Below, piece by piece: positions 7,782 to 16,503 of a stretch of 64,000 nt of DNA (position 1 is the stretch's first letter; each line of letters begins with the position of its first letter). The stretch spans positions 5,828,001-5,892,000 of the forward strand of contig NZ_CP192056.1 in the NCBI RefSeq assembly GCF_050942215.1, in the 5' to 3' direction. The notes beneath the pieces are model-generated. The model searched no databases. It was not told where the DNA came from and worked only from the letters and a program-made list of their open reading frames with translations. Made by a program: the position numbers and the translations under genes. The DNA comes from Sphaerimonospora sp050942215 (GTDB lineage: Bacteria; Actinomycetota; Actinomycetes; Streptosporangiales; Streptosporangiaceae).

Positions 7782-9230
7782 GTGAGAGTGACCGAGTACG
7801 TGAGCTTCGACGCGATCGGGCTCGCCGAGCTGGTGGCCAAGGGCGAGGTGGGCCCCGCCGAACTGCAAGCAGCCGCGCACGAGGCCGCGCAGGCGGTCAA
7901 CCCGCGGATCAACGCCGTCGTGGAGACCTGGCAGGCCGACGACGAGCCCGACCCCGGCAGCACACCGCTGGCCGGAGTCCCCTTCTTGATCAAGGACATC
8001 GGCGTCTCCATGGCCGGGAGGCGCATGGAGCTGGGCAGCCGTCTCGCGGCCGGCAACGTCTCCGACGCCGACTCCTTCCTGATGCGGCGCTTCCGCCGTG
8101 CCGGCCTCGTGACGTTCGGGCGTACCACGACGCCGGAGATGGCCTACAGCGACACCACGGAACCCGTGCTGTACGGCGCGACCCGCAACCCCTGGGACCT
8201 TGAGCGCAGCGCGGGCGGCTCCAGCGGCGGCGCCGGCGCGGCAGTCGCCGCCGGGGTGGTCCCGATCGCGCACGCCACCGACGCCGGCGGCTCGCTCCGC
8301 ATACCCGCCTCCCACAACGGTGTCTTCGGGCTGAAGCCCACCCGTGGCCGGGTCTCCGCCGGCCCCTACTTCGACGAGATCTTCAACGGCCTGGCCGTGC
8401 ACGGCAGCGTCAGCCGTACGGTACGCGACAGCGCGGCACTGCTCGACCAGATCCGCGGCCCGGAACCGGGCGACCCCTACTTCGCCCAGGAACCGTCCCG
8501 GCCGTACGCGGAGGAAGTCACCCGCCACCCCGGCTCGCTGCGGATCGGCGTCCTCACCCAGGCATGGGGCGGACACCGCACCGCCGCACCCGTGGCCGAT
8601 GCTCTCTTCCGCACCGTGCGCCTGCTCGAATCCCTCGGCCACCGGGTGGAGGAGGTCGAGGTGGACCTCGGGGCGGACTGGGAAGAGTTCGTCCTGGCCA
8701 GCGCTCATCAGTGGACGGCGAACCTGACGGCCTCGATCGACGAGTTGGCCACCGCCACAGGCCGGCCCATCGACTCCTCGACTTTGGAGCCGCCCACCCT
8801 CGCCGGCTACCGCTACGGGCAGCGGGTCAGCGGCGCCCAGTTCGTCACCGCTCTCGCGATCCGGAACCGGATCGCCCGGAGCCTGGCATGGTACTTCGAG
8901 ACTCACGACCTGCTGCTCACGCCGACCCTGCCGGGGCTTCCTGTGCCCTTGGGCACCCGTGCCGAGGCCGCGGAGGAACTGGACGGCCTCGGCTGGATCC
9001 GCCGCCTCTTCGACCTCTCACCGTTCACCGCGGCGTTCAATGTGGCGGGCACGCCCGCCATGTCCGTGCCCGTGACGGCCGATGCCGGGACGGGTCTCCC
9101 GATCGGGATGCAGTTCGCCGCCGGTTACGGGCTCGAAGGCCGTCTCTTCCGCCTTGCCGGGCAACTCGAACAGGCAAGCCCGTGGTCGGGCCGAACCCCC
9201 ACGATGTGGGCAGGAGGTCAAACCGTGTAG
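7782..9230 (+). CDS. amidase (amidase-signature family)
   Basis: A 482-residue amidase-signature enzyme that hydrolyses an amide bond of an unknown small-molecule substrate. The Ser-cisSer-Lys triad is complete: Lys71 in PFLIKDIG, the signature GGSSGGAGAAVAAG (Ser147/148) and the nucleophile Ser171 in DAGGSLRIPAS. Length and domain order match free-standing bacterial amidases. It is not the GatA subunit, since no gatB/gatC neighbours are present. GTG 7782 is taken as start, with GGAGAG just upstream; GTG 7788 is equally possible and slightly better spaced. TetR and its operator repeats directly upstream indicate substrate-inducible repression. Confidence 0.85.
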   Translation: MRVTEYVSFDAIGLAELVAKGEVGPAELQAAAHEAAQAVNPRINAVVETWQADDEPDPGSTPLAGVPFLIKDIGVSMAGRRMELGSRLAAGNVSDADSFLMRRFRRAGLVTFGRTTTPEMAYSDTTEPVLYGATRNPWDLERSAGGSSGGAGAAVAAGVVPIAHATDAGGSLRIPASHNGVFGLKPTRGRVSAGPYFDEIFNGLAVHGSVSRTVRDSAALLDQIRGPEPGDPYFAQEPSRPYAEEVTRHPGSLRIGVLTQAWGGHRTAAPVADALFRTVRLLESLGHRVEEVEVDLGADWEEFVLASAHQWTANLTASIDELATATGRPIDSSTLEPPTLAGYRYGQRVSGAQFVTALAIRNRIARSLAWYFETHDLLLTPTLPGLPVPLGTRAEAAEELDGLGWIRRLFDLSPFTAAFNVAGTPAMSVPVTADAGTGLPIGMQFAAGYGLEGRLFRLAGQLEQASPWSGRTPTMWAGGQTV

Positions 9231-9239
9231 CGGCGCGGG

Positions 9240-9393
9240 GCGACGCGGCGGTGTCGGAATAAGTGGAGAAGTCGACGGGCTGATCGCCGTCACCCCAGTA
9301 GCTGAAGGTGCCGGACTCCCAGTCGTACCAGTCGTACCAGGGCTCGTTCAGTGCATCGAGGAAGGCGCCGATAAGGACTGAGGTGGGTGCCAC
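9240..9393 (-). pseudogene. C-terminal remnant of an NmrA-like NAD(P)-binding protein
   Basis: The frame reads GTFSYWGDGDQPVDFSTYSDTAA, which matches the interior of NmrA/NAD(P)-dependent sugar epimerase-like proteins (the pattern is usually followed by more of the substrate domain). Neither the Rossmann N-terminus nor a proper C-terminus is present. This is a short relic between the amidase and the FMN reductase. Confidence 0.5.
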
Positions 9394-9445
9394 GGTTGGA
9401 GGATCGCCGGATGCGGCGGCCCCTGGCCGGAAGACCGGACAGCGA

Positions 9446-10174
9446 TCAAGTGCGGCTGGGAGAACCGGCCCGCTGGACCGGTTGGACGAGCCTCTGCCCG
9501 CCGGCTGCGCTCAGTGATGGGGCAGGCGGCTTCGCGCGGGGTCGGCTGTTCGCCGGTTCGCGGTCCTGTTTTTCGCCCGGGCCCGTCGCGCGAGCTCTGA
9601 GAAGGTTCACAACGTCGGTGAGCCCGACCTCGATGCGTCCGTAGACGCGGGGGGTGAGCAGGGTCGTACCGTCGAAGTCTCCGGCGGACGCGAAGACCGC
9701 GACCGGGATCGTCAACGCCTGGAAGAAGGCGAACAGCGGCCGCATGGCGTGCTCCAGGACAAGCGCATGGTGGTCGCCTCCGCCCGTCGCGGCGAGGAGG
9801 ACGGGCTTGTTCGCGAGCGCGTACTGGTCGACGAGGTCGAAGAAGTGCTTGAACATGCCGGGGTACGTGCCTCGGAACACGGGTGCGGCGGCGATGAGGA
9901 GATCGGCATTCTCGGCGAGCCGGAGCGAGTCTTCGACCTCGGGCGTGACGTCGTCGCGCTCGATCGCTCCGGTGAACCCCGCGCCCAAGCGATACACATC
10001 GACCCGGGACGCCTCGATGGGGAGCATGTCCTTCAGGGTGTCCAGGACGACGTCGACGAGCCCCATCGTCTTGGACGGCTCGCTGGGGCTGCCGTTGACG
10101 ACGACGACTCGCAGGGTCGGGCCCCGCATAGGCGTGACCGGATCTGCGTTGCCTGCTTGCGGGACGATGGTCAT
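9446..10174 (-). CDS. NAD(P)H-dependent FMN reductase
   Basis: A 242-residue flavodoxin-like flavin reductase of the MsuE/SsuE type. The flavin-phosphate loop is VVVNGSPSEPSKT, and the later segments APVFRGTYPGMFKHFFD and ATGGGDHHAL are typical of the family. The last ~45 residues are a low-complexity Arg/Pro/Ser tail not found in most homologues; it may be a read-through extension. Its ATG overlaps the stop of the LLM monooxygenase gene (ATGA), so the pair is translationally coupled: the reductase supplies reduced FMN to the monooxygenase. Both are probably controlled by the divergent MarR protein. Confidence 0.85.
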   Translation of the reverse strand: MTIVPQAGNADPVTPMRGPTLRVVVVNGSPSEPSKTMGLVDVVLDTLKDMLPIEASRVDVYRLGAGFTGAIERDDVTPEVEDSLRLAENADLLIAAAPVFRGTYPGMFKHFFDLVDQYALANKPVLLAATGGGDHHALVLEHAMRPLFAFFQALTIPVAVFASAGDFDGTTLLTPRVYGRIEVGLTDVVNLLRARATGPGEKQDREPANSRPRAKPPAPSLSAAGGQRLVQPVQRAGSPSRT

Positions 10175-11232
10175 GCCACGCTCTTCTCACGCGATGCGAC
10201 CTCGCGGCGCACGACGGGTGCCACTTCTGTGCCGAGCAGTTCGATCGCCTCGAGGTGCTCCTTCTGCGGCATGCCGCCGAAGCCCATCTGGATGATGGCG
10301 CGGTCGATGCCGTACAGCTCGTGGTAGGTGAGCAGCTTGTCGATGATCTCCTGCGGGCTGCCGACCAGCAGTCCGGCGGCGGGCGACGACTGCGCGTCGA
10401 ATGCGGTCCGGGAGAGCTGGAGGCCGACGCCGCGTTGGTGGTTGTTCTCCATCATTCCTCTGGCGAAGTAGGGGTACATGGTGTCCCGCGCGCCCTGGCT
10501 GGTGCGGTGGACGAATCCGTGCGAGCCGATGCTGATCGGCAGGGCTGCCGCGTCGTGCCCGGCCCTCGCCGCCGCCGCCCGGTAGAGCTGGACCGTCTCC
10601 TCGTGGAAGGTCATCGGTCCGAGCAGCAGGCCCAGTGCCATGGGCAGGCCGAGACGGCCGGTGTTGATGGCCGACGCGGGCGATCCGCCGACTCCGACCC
10701 AGATCGGGATGGTGTCGCCGTCGGCGCGGGGTGCGATGTCGGCGTCGACCAGCGGTGCGCGGAAGCGGCCGGACCAGGTGAGCGGGTTCCGGTCGCGGAT
10801 CTTGAGCAGCAGGTCAAGCTTCTCGCGGAACAGGTCCGCGTAGTCCTTCAGGTCGTACCCGAACAGTGGGAAGGACTCGGTGTAGGAGCCACGGCCGGCG
10901 ATGATCTCCGCGCGGCCGGCGGACAGCAGGTCGATTGTGGCGAACTGCTCCCAGACGCGTACGGGGTCCTCGGAGCTGAGCACGGTGACCGCGCTCGTCA
11001 GCTTGATGTTCTCGGTCTTCTCCGCAGCGGCGGCCAGCAGGATGGTCGGCGCCGATCCGACGAAGTCGGTGCGGTGGTGCTCCCCCACGCCGAAGACGTC
11101 CAGGCCCACCTGGTCGGCGACCTGCGCCTGCTCGATCGTCTCGCGGACGCGCTGCCGCGGAGATGGGAGGGCCCCGGTGGCCGGGTCCTCCGTGATCTCG
11201 CCGAACGTTATGATGCCGAGCTCGAACGGCAT
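10171..11232 (-). CDS. LLM-class flavin-dependent monooxygenase
   Basis: A 353-residue bacterial-luciferase-like (beta/alpha)8 oxidoreductase using reduced FMN and oxygen. Family features include FELGIITFGE at the N-terminus, VGLDVFGVGEHHR, LTSAVTVLSSEDPVRVWEQFATIDLLSAGRAE and IWVGVGGSPAS. ATG 11232 has AGGAGA directly upstream. The substrate is unknown; neighbours of this class typically oxidise organosulfur compounds or other small xenobiotics. It is the first gene of a two-gene operon with the FMN reductase and is divergent from a MarR gene, with a shared 14-bp operator motif 65 bases upstream. Confidence 0.88.
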   Translation of the reverse strand: MPFELGIITFGEITEDPATGALPSPRQRVRETIEQAQVADQVGLDVFGVGEHHRTDFVGSAPTILLAAAAEKTENIKLTSAVTVLSSEDPVRVWEQFATIDLLSAGRAEIIAGRGSYTESFPLFGYDLKDYADLFREKLDLLLKIRDRNPLTWSGRFRAPLVDADIAPRADGDTIPIWVGVGGSPASAINTGRLGLPMALGLLLGPMTFHEETVQLYRAAAARAGHDAAALPISIGSHGFVHRTSQGARDTMYPYFARGMMENNHQRGVGLQLSRTAFDAQSSPAAGLLVGSPQEIIDKLLTYHELYGIDRAIIQMGFGGMPQKEHLEAIELLGTEVAPVVRREVASREKSVA

Positions 11233-11296
11233 GTCGTCTCCTTTCCCCGGTCGGTGACGCGACGCGCCTCCGACCATCGGTCTACATCGAATAATC

Positions 11297-11310
11297 TGCC
11301 TGCGCAAGCA
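11297..11310. promoter_or_regulatory. MarR operator copy 1 (TGCCTGCGCAAGCA)
   Basis: This imperfect palindrome lies 65 bases upstream of the LLM monooxygenase start. It is one of three near-identical 14-mers between the divergent LLM and MarR genes, and two of its bases differ from copy 2. Confidence 0.6.
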
Positions 11311-11419
11311 ATTATTCCAAGATGTCCCGCATCACATGCCGACTCGCCGGGGTTGGACACGGAGACATGAATGACCGGCTCAGACAGGGAATCCGACCAA
11401 CACCCCAAGCCAAAGTAGT

Positions 11420-11433
11420 TGCCTGTGCAGGCA
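11420..11433. promoter_or_regulatory. MarR operator copy 2 (TGCCTGTGCAGGCA)
   Basis: TGCCTG and CAGGCA are perfect inverted arms around TG. This is the most symmetrical of the three related 14-mers, in the middle of the divergent intergenic region. Confidence 0.6.
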
Positions 11434-11487
11434 TTCACTACTCTTCTGCGTATGAGCGATCGGTCACGGTCCTCGCCGAGATGAGCT

Positions 11488-11501
11488 TTGCTGTGCAGGC
11501 A
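11488..11501. promoter_or_regulatory. MarR operator copy 3 (TTGCTGTGCAGGCA)
   Basis: Twelve of 14 bases match copy 2. It lies about 48 bases upstream of the MarR ATG, consistent with autoregulation. Confidence 0.55.
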
Positions 11502-11548
11502 GACACATCGGCTGGCCCCCGAGATGACCTGCCGATACCGTGCTGCTC

Positions 11549-12019
11549 ATGGCGACCGACAAGCTGGGAGAGCTGGAAGATCAGGCGTGGCGGGGATTCC
11601 TGCTTACCCATAATCGGATCTGGCGTGAGATCGAGGCCGGGCTCGCTCCGCTGAACGTGAGCATGGCCGAGTACAGCGTGCTGGCACTGCTCGGAGACGC
11701 CGGCCGGAACGGCGTGCGGATGTCGGAGCTCGCCCAGCAGTGCCTGATGTCCAGCGGCGGGTTCACCCGGCTCGCCGACCGGCTCGAGCGTCGCGGCCTG
11801 ATCGAGAGACGACGGTCGGCCGCCGACGGCCGTGGATTCGAGGTGTTCCTCACCAAGGACGGGAGGGCGCTCCTGCGCAAGGCATGGCGCCAACAGCACA
11901 GCGATCTGCGCAGACTCTTCTTCGACCGGCTCGACGACGAGCATCTGCGCTCCCTCGCCGAAGTCTGGGCGCGGCTCGCCCCCGACGACCGGGACGAGCC
12001 GAATCGGCGCTCCTCGTAG
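11549..12019 (+). CDS. MarR-family transcriptional regulator
   Basis: A 156-residue MarR protein with a winged-helix core: VSMAEYSVLALL, then RMSELAQQCLMSSGGFTRLADRLERRGLI and the wing ERRRSAADGRGFEVFLTKDG. ATG 11549 fits family starts better than the GTG nine bases upstream. No strong Shine-Dalgarno is seen, so the mRNA may be near-leaderless. It is divergent from the LLM monooxygenase/FMN reductase operon. Three copies of one 14-bp motif between them make it the probable local repressor, relieved by a substrate of the monooxygenase. Confidence 0.88.
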   Translation: MATDKLGELEDQAWRGFLLTHNRIWREIEAGLAPLNVSMAEYSVLALLGDAGRNGVRMSELAQQCLMSSGGFTRLADRLERRGLIERRRSAADGRGFEVFLTKDGRALLRKAWRQQHSDLRRLFFDRLDDEHLRSLAEVWARLAPDDRDEPNRRSS

Positions 12020-12181
12020 CCGGCCCTGGGCTTTTCCCACCTGGGCGAACCGCGACCGGCCTACGATCTCGCCGGCACGGGACGGCAGGCGCGGAGGAAC
12101 TCGATGACGTCGTGGGCCGGCAGGTCGGGCTCCGCGCCGGCGCGGCCGGGACCGTCCGATCGATTTCTGACGGGTACACGT

Positions 12182-12895
12182 TCAGCGGGAACGGCGGCCC
12201 TTCCTGCCCCGGCCGGTTTGCGCGCCCCGGCGACCCGACCCGCCCGGAGCGGGACTCCGCGGCTGCTTCCGCGCCTTCACCGGGGCAGGCGCGGGAGTAC
12301 GGCCCCGCGAGCTGTTCACCGTACGCCCACGGACGATGCCGATGAAGTCCTCCACCAGCTCGGTCGTCGCACTGGTGGGCCAGGCCAGCGCGATCTGCGA
12401 CTGCGGCGTCTCCACAACCGGCCGGTAGGTCAGATCCTTGCGGTGATACAGACGCGCGAGCGACTGCGGGACCAGCAGCAGCCCGGCCCCCGCCGCCACC
12501 AGCCGGATCGCCTCCGCCGTCGTGTCCGGGCGCGTGAAAGCCGGCAGCCCCGGCAGGGCCGTCCATTCAAGGGTGTCGTCCATCGGGTGGAACACCTCGT
12601 CGTCGGCGAGATCGGCGACGGTCACCTCGTCGGCGGCGGCCACCATGTGATCCTTCGGCACCACCACCACGGTGGTCTCGACGTAGAGAGGAATCACGCT
12701 GAGCCCGTCACGGTCCACGGGCAACCGCACGAACCCGGCGTCGGCGCCGCCGTCGTGCAGGAGCTCCACCACCTCGGCCGCGGCGATGGAGACCAGGGTG
12801 AGTGGCACGTCGGGCACACGCTCGGCCCAGATGCCGGCCCATTTGGCGGGCGTCACCCCGGGCACGTAAGCCAGCCGGAACTCCCTGTCGGTCAC
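12182..12895 (-). CDS. LysR-type substrate-binding domain protein without HTH
   Basis: A 237-residue protein that is only the periplasmic-binding-like effector half of a LysR regulator. It starts FRLAYVPGVTPAKWAGIWAERVPD and contains GGADAGFVRLPVD and AGAGLLLVPQSLARLY. No helix-turn-helix precedes it, and the last 35 residues are a basic Arg/Gly/Pro tail that could contact nucleic acid. Proteins of this type are commonly found divergent from a DUF5997 gene in actinomycetes, as here. The ligand is unknown. Confidence 0.8.
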   Translation of the reverse strand: MTDREFRLAYVPGVTPAKWAGIWAERVPDVPLTLVSIAAAEVVELLHDGGADAGFVRLPVDRDGLSVIPLYVETTVVVVPKDHMVAAADEVTVADLADDEVFHPMDDTLEWTALPGLPAFTRPDTTAEAIRLVAAGAGLLLVPQSLARLYHRKDLTYRPVVETPQSQIALAWPTSATTELVEDFIGIVRGRTVNSSRGRTPAPAPVKARKQPRSPAPGGSGRRGAQTGRGRKGRRSR

Positions 12896-12949
12896 CGCCT
12901 CAGGGTACCGATGTCAGGGGAAGCGGCTTCGCGCCCTACCCTTGACGCC

Positions 12950-13315
12950 ATGGCCAAGCTCAAGACCATTCAGACGATGAAGCCCGCGACCGCGGCCAAG
13001 AAGCTGGGTGTGCTTCTCTCGGCCACACCCGCCGAGTTCCAGGAGGGAGTCGTCTCCAGGGACGAGCTGAACGCGCTGCAGGCCGATCCGCCGGCGTGGC
13101 TGGCCGATCTGCGACGCAACGGGCCGCACCCCAGGCAGGTCATCGCCGTGAAGCTGGGCATCTCCAACTCGGGCCTGGCCAGGGGCGGCATCACCGGGCC
13201 GCTCACCACCGCCGAGATCGACGCCATCAAGGCGGAGAACCCCGAGTGGCTGAAGCGCGAGCGGTCGGTCCAGGCCGAGGTGCGCAAGGAGGCGCAGCGC
13301 CTCAAGCAGCGCTAG
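12950..13315 (+). CDS. DUF5997-family protein
   Basis: A 121-residue, highly basic protein that begins KLKTIQTMKPATAAKKLGV and contains VKLGISNSGLARGGIT and a Lys/Arg-rich helical end (RKEAQRLKQR). It matches the small actinomycete family DUF5997, whose function is unknown; the lysine content and predicted helices suggest nucleic-acid binding. It is divergent from the LysR-substrate-domain protein with only 54 bases between starts, the usual arrangement of this pair. Confidence 0.8.
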   Translation: MAKLKTIQTMKPATAAKKLGVLLSATPAEFQEGVVSRDELNALQADPPAWLADLRRNGPHPRQVIAVKLGISNSGLARGGITGPLTTAEIDAIKAENPEWLKRERSVQAEVRKEAQRLKQR

Positions 13316-13339
13316 CCGAGCGCTGGCCGGCCGCGCACC

Positions 13340-14389
13340 TCACTCCGCAGGTGGCGCCGTACTGCTCCGAACGGTGAGCGTCGTGGCGATCTCCAAGCCG
13401 ACCTGTGCCGGTTCTTCGCCCCGCCCGAGAGCCAGTGCCAGTTCCGTCGCGGCCATCGCCATCTCGGTCAGCGGTTGGTGAACGGTGGTCATCGGCGGGT
13501 CGGCCCAGGCCACGACCGGCAGATCGCCGAAGCCCACGACGCTCACGTCGTCCGGGATGCGGAGGGCGAGCTCGCGTGCCGCCTTGTAGACGCCCAGTGC
13601 CTGCAGATCGTTCGCGGCGAAGACGGCAGTGGGGCGGTCGGGGCGAGTCAGCAGCCGCCGCGCCGCGGCACAGCCGTCCGCACGGGTGAGCGGAGAGTGG
13701 ATGATCAGGCTGGGGTCCACCGGCAGTCCGGCCCCCTCCAGCGCCGAGCCGTGGCCCGCCAGCCGTGCGCGCAAGCACGGCATGTCCTTCGGTCCGCCGA
13801 TCATGGCGATGCGCCGGTGCCCCAGCTCGATGAGGTGACGGGTCGCGGATCGGCCTCCCCGCCAGTTGGTGGTGCCGACGAAGGGAACGTCGTCCGGCAG
13901 CTCGGTGGCCGGGTCGAACACGACGAACGGGATGCCCTTGCCGCTCAGCTGGTCTCGCTCCGCCTCCGGCAACCGGGCCACCGACACCACGCAGTGTGGG
14001 CGCCGATCCATCACCTCACTCAACGTACGGCCGGGCGAGTCGTGGAGGCCGAGCTCGGAGACCATGACCCCCATCCGGTTCCTGCGGGCCACCCGTCCGA
14101 CACCCCGAATGATCTCCGCTGCCCGCATGCTCTCCAGCTCGCGGAACACGAGCTCGACGGTGTTGTTACGGCTGCCGGAAGGCTTGCGGTAGCCGTATCT
14201 GTTGATCAGTTCCTCGATGCGTGCCCTGGTGCCGTCGGACACTCCCGATCTGCCGTTGAGCACCTTCGAAACGGTAGGAATCGACACACCTGCCGACTCC
14301 GCGATGTAGGCGATGGTGACCGGCCCCTGTACGTCATCCCTCGGATCTCGGCCGTTCTCCACCGGCACCTCCGACAGATTGTCCGCCAT
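13340..14389 (-). CDS. LacI-family regulator (paralogue 1)
   Basis: A 349-residue LacI/GalR repressor. An HTH near residue 25 (VTIAYIAESAGVSIPTVSKVLNG) and hinge helix are followed by a sugar-binding periplasmic-like domain (ELVFRELESM, LIELGHRRIAMIGGP, AVFAANDLQALG, VVGFGDLPVV). It is strikingly similar to the divergent LacI gene at 14785-15849, including long identical runs such as GIPFVVFDP and ELPDDVPFVG, so the two arose by duplication. The effector-domain strand normally reading VGFDD here reads VGFGD. It probably participates with its paralogue in control of the nearby cellulase. Confidence 0.88.
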   Translation of the reverse strand: MADNLSEVPVENGRDPRDDVQGPVTIAYIAESAGVSIPTVSKVLNGRSGVSDGTRARIEELINRYGYRKPSGSRNNTVELVFRELESMRAAEIIRGVGRVARRNRMGVMVSELGLHDSPGRTLSEVMDRRPHCVVSVARLPEAERDQLSGKGIPFVVFDPATELPDDVPFVGTTNWRGGRSATRHLIELGHRRIAMIGGPKDMPCLRARLAGHGSALEGAGLPVDPSLIIHSPLTRADGCAAARRLLTRPDRPTAVFAANDLQALGVYKAARELALRIPDDVSVVGFGDLPVVAWADPPMTTVHQPLTEMAMAATELALALGRGEEPAQVGLEIATTLTVRSSTAPPAE

Positions 14390-14784
14390 GGCCGCCTTCC
14401 CCCGTCACCATCTCGTTACCGCTACCTCCGTATGAGGAGATCCGGCCGGTCCGCCGCCGACGCCATCCGACTTCATACTGACAGAACGGACGGGCCGCAT
14501 GGTGCGCCTCCGGCCGACGTCGTAGCTCATCGGCGAGACGAGCGTCGACGCGCCCGCTCGCTCGTCGTACGGGTCACCCGCCGCCGACCCGGCCGGATTC
14601 ACGACCGGCGGCTCCGCCTGTACCGTCGGCTGGACCGGCCGCCGTTCGGAGTCCGCCGGGACATCGGACACAGGGGGCCGGGGCACAACGGGGAAGCCGA
14701 TCTGTGGAATTCTTGCGCCGTGGGCGGGCCCGTGAGAGTCGAGCATGCGATGCCGACATCGTCCGGGTGAGGAAGGGAGCCAGA
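14390..14784. other. intergenic region between the two LacI genes
   Basis: These 395 bases separate divergent paralogous regulators. Short open frames have no recognisable products. I see no perfect operator palindrome here. The region should contain both promoters. Confidence 0.5.
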
Positions 14785-15849
14785 TTGTCCCACGCGGAGT
14801 CGGGCGAACCGGTCGCCGACCGAGACCGTCGGCGAGGCGATCCGTCCAAGCCCGTGACGATCTCCTACATCGCCGCGACCGCCGGCGTGTCGATCCCCAC
14901 GGTGTCCAAAGTCATCAACGGCCGTTCCGGTGTGTCCCCGGACACGCGCGCCCGCATCGAGGCCCTGATCGACGAGTACGGGTACCGCAAGGCCAACCGC
15001 AGCAACGTGATGGAGCTCGTCTTCGACCAGCTCGAGGACATGTGGGGAATGGAGATCATTCGCGGGGTCGAGCGGGTGGCCCGCGAGCACCGCGTGGGGG
15101 TCGCGCTGACGGAGTTCGGCCCGGAACGCGACGAGACCGCCTATCCCAACGACGATACGCTGACCCGCCGCCGCCCGGCCTGCGTCGTGACGGTGGCCCA
15201 GCTCTCGGAGGAACAGCGTGAGCAACTGAGCGCTAAGGGCATCCCGTTCGTGGTCTTCGACCCCACCACCGAACTGCCCGACGACGTCCCCTTCGTCGGA
15301 GCCACCAACTGGTCCGGCGGCCGCTCGGCCACCCATCACCTCATCGAGCTGGGGCATCGGCGCATCGCCATGATCGGTGGGCCGGACCAGGTCCTGTGCT
15401 GCCGAGCCAGGCTGGACGGCTACCGCTCGGCGCTGGAGGACGCCGGCCTGCCGGTGGAGGCCGAACTCACCGTGCGCACCGGCCTCACCATGGAGGGCGG
15501 CCACACGGCCGCGCTTGACCTGCTGAACCTCCCGAGGCCGCCCACGGCGATTTTCGCCTGCAACGACCTGCAGGCGGTCGGCGTCTATCAGGCCGCGCGG
15601 GCGCTGGGGCTGGGGATACCGACGGACCTGAGCGTGGTCGGCTTCGATGATCTGCCCATAGCGGCCCTGGTCGATCCCCCGTTGACCACCGTTCACCAGC
15701 CGCTCACCGAGATGGCAGCGGCCGCCACCGAGCTGGCGCTCGCCCTCGGTCGCGGGGAGGAGAACCCGCGGGTCGGCCTCGAACTGGCCACCACCCTCAC
15801 CGTCCGGAAGAGCACCGCTCCACCCGCGGTCCTCGAGCACGACGGTTGA
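14785..15849 (+). CDS. LacI-family regulator (paralogue 2)
   Basis: A 354-residue LacI repressor. TTG 14785 was chosen because GGAAGGGAG lies just upstream and about 25 residues then lead into the HTH (VTISYIAATAGVSIPTVSKVINGRSGV). The effector domain contains NVMELVFDQLEDMWG, HLIELGHRRIAMIGGP and AIFACNDLQAVG, VVGFDDLPIA. It shares most of its sequence with the divergent LacI gene. The secreted cellulase lies 650 bases downstream on the same strand with palindromes in between, so cellulose- or cello-oligosaccharide-responsive control is likely (inference from neighbourhood and the general role of CelR-type LacI proteins). Confidence 0.88.
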   Translation: MSHAESGEPVADRDRRRGDPSKPVTISYIAATAGVSIPTVSKVINGRSGVSPDTRARIEALIDEYGYRKANRSNVMELVFDQLEDMWGMEIIRGVERVAREHRVGVALTEFGPERDETAYPNDDTLTRRRPACVVTVAQLSEEQREQLSAKGIPFVVFDPTTELPDDVPFVGATNWSGGRSATHHLIELGHRRIAMIGGPDQVLCCRARLDGYRSALEDAGLPVEAELTVRTGLTMEGGHTAALDLLNLPRPPTAIFACNDLQAVGVYQAARALGLGIPTDLSVVGFDDLPIAALVDPPLTTVHQPLTEMAAAATELALALGRGEENPRVGLELATTLTVRKSTAPPAVLEHDG

Positions 15850-16009
15850 AGCGACGGTCAGGCGGTCGCGGCACCGCCGTGATCGACACCGGAACACGGA
15901 TGTCATCACCGACCTTCTTCTCCTCGCCGTACGGCCCGCTGCTCCGGCGAGGCGGGAGCCGTGCTTCAGATGCTCTCGACGGCCGAGACGCCGTCCTCCA
16001 CCACCGAGG

Positions 16010-16022
16010 GTGAAACTTTCAC
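16010..16022. promoter_or_regulatory. inverted repeat GTGAAA-C-TTTCAC
   Basis: A perfect inverted repeat with a single central base lies in the 650-base region upstream of the cellulase gene. It is a candidate operator for one of the two LacI proteins. No other gene is seen between 15850 and 16503. Confidence 0.4.
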
Positions 16023-16216
16023 AACAAGATGGCAGAAATTTTCTCCACCTTGTTTCCAGACATATGAACGAGCTCCGGCCGATGGCAGTGATCCTATGGC
16101 TGACCTGGAGTGCGGCGTAACGCTCGGGCTTTCTCGGAATGCCGCTGATGAAGTCGCCTGTCCGGCGATTCGGCCGGCGCGCGGACGACGGTGGCTCCGC
16201 ACACACCACCATGTTA

Positions 16217-16231
16217 TGTTTCGCGAAATAT
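16217..16231. promoter_or_regulatory. LacI-type palindrome upstream of the cellulase
   Basis: TGTTTCGCGAAATAT contains the perfect 10-mer TTTCGCGAAA with a central CG, the usual form of LacI-family operators, and the symmetry continues partly beyond it. It lies about 270 bases upstream of the cellulase start, in an otherwise gene-free stretch that is AT-richer than its surroundings. Confidence 0.45.
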
Positions 16232-16503
16232 CGAGTTTCTGTTGCCCAAGGGAGATCGCTTGCCTCGGCGTCTCACTCCGGTCGAAGCGGTTCGGCGGTT
16301 TCCGGCTTCCGAGCTCATCAAGCCGATCGAGACGGTCTCCCGGGCGCGGATCATCACGCCGGCGCGTTCGCCCGAGGTCGCTTCATCAGAGATGTGCTGA
16401 TCGGCGTGGTCAAGGCCGTCCTGACGCCGCCGTGAAGAGCCGCCACGGTCCGCCGGCCGGCCGCCTGGCACGGCAAGACCCGTACAAGACAAGGAGATCA
16501 CTG

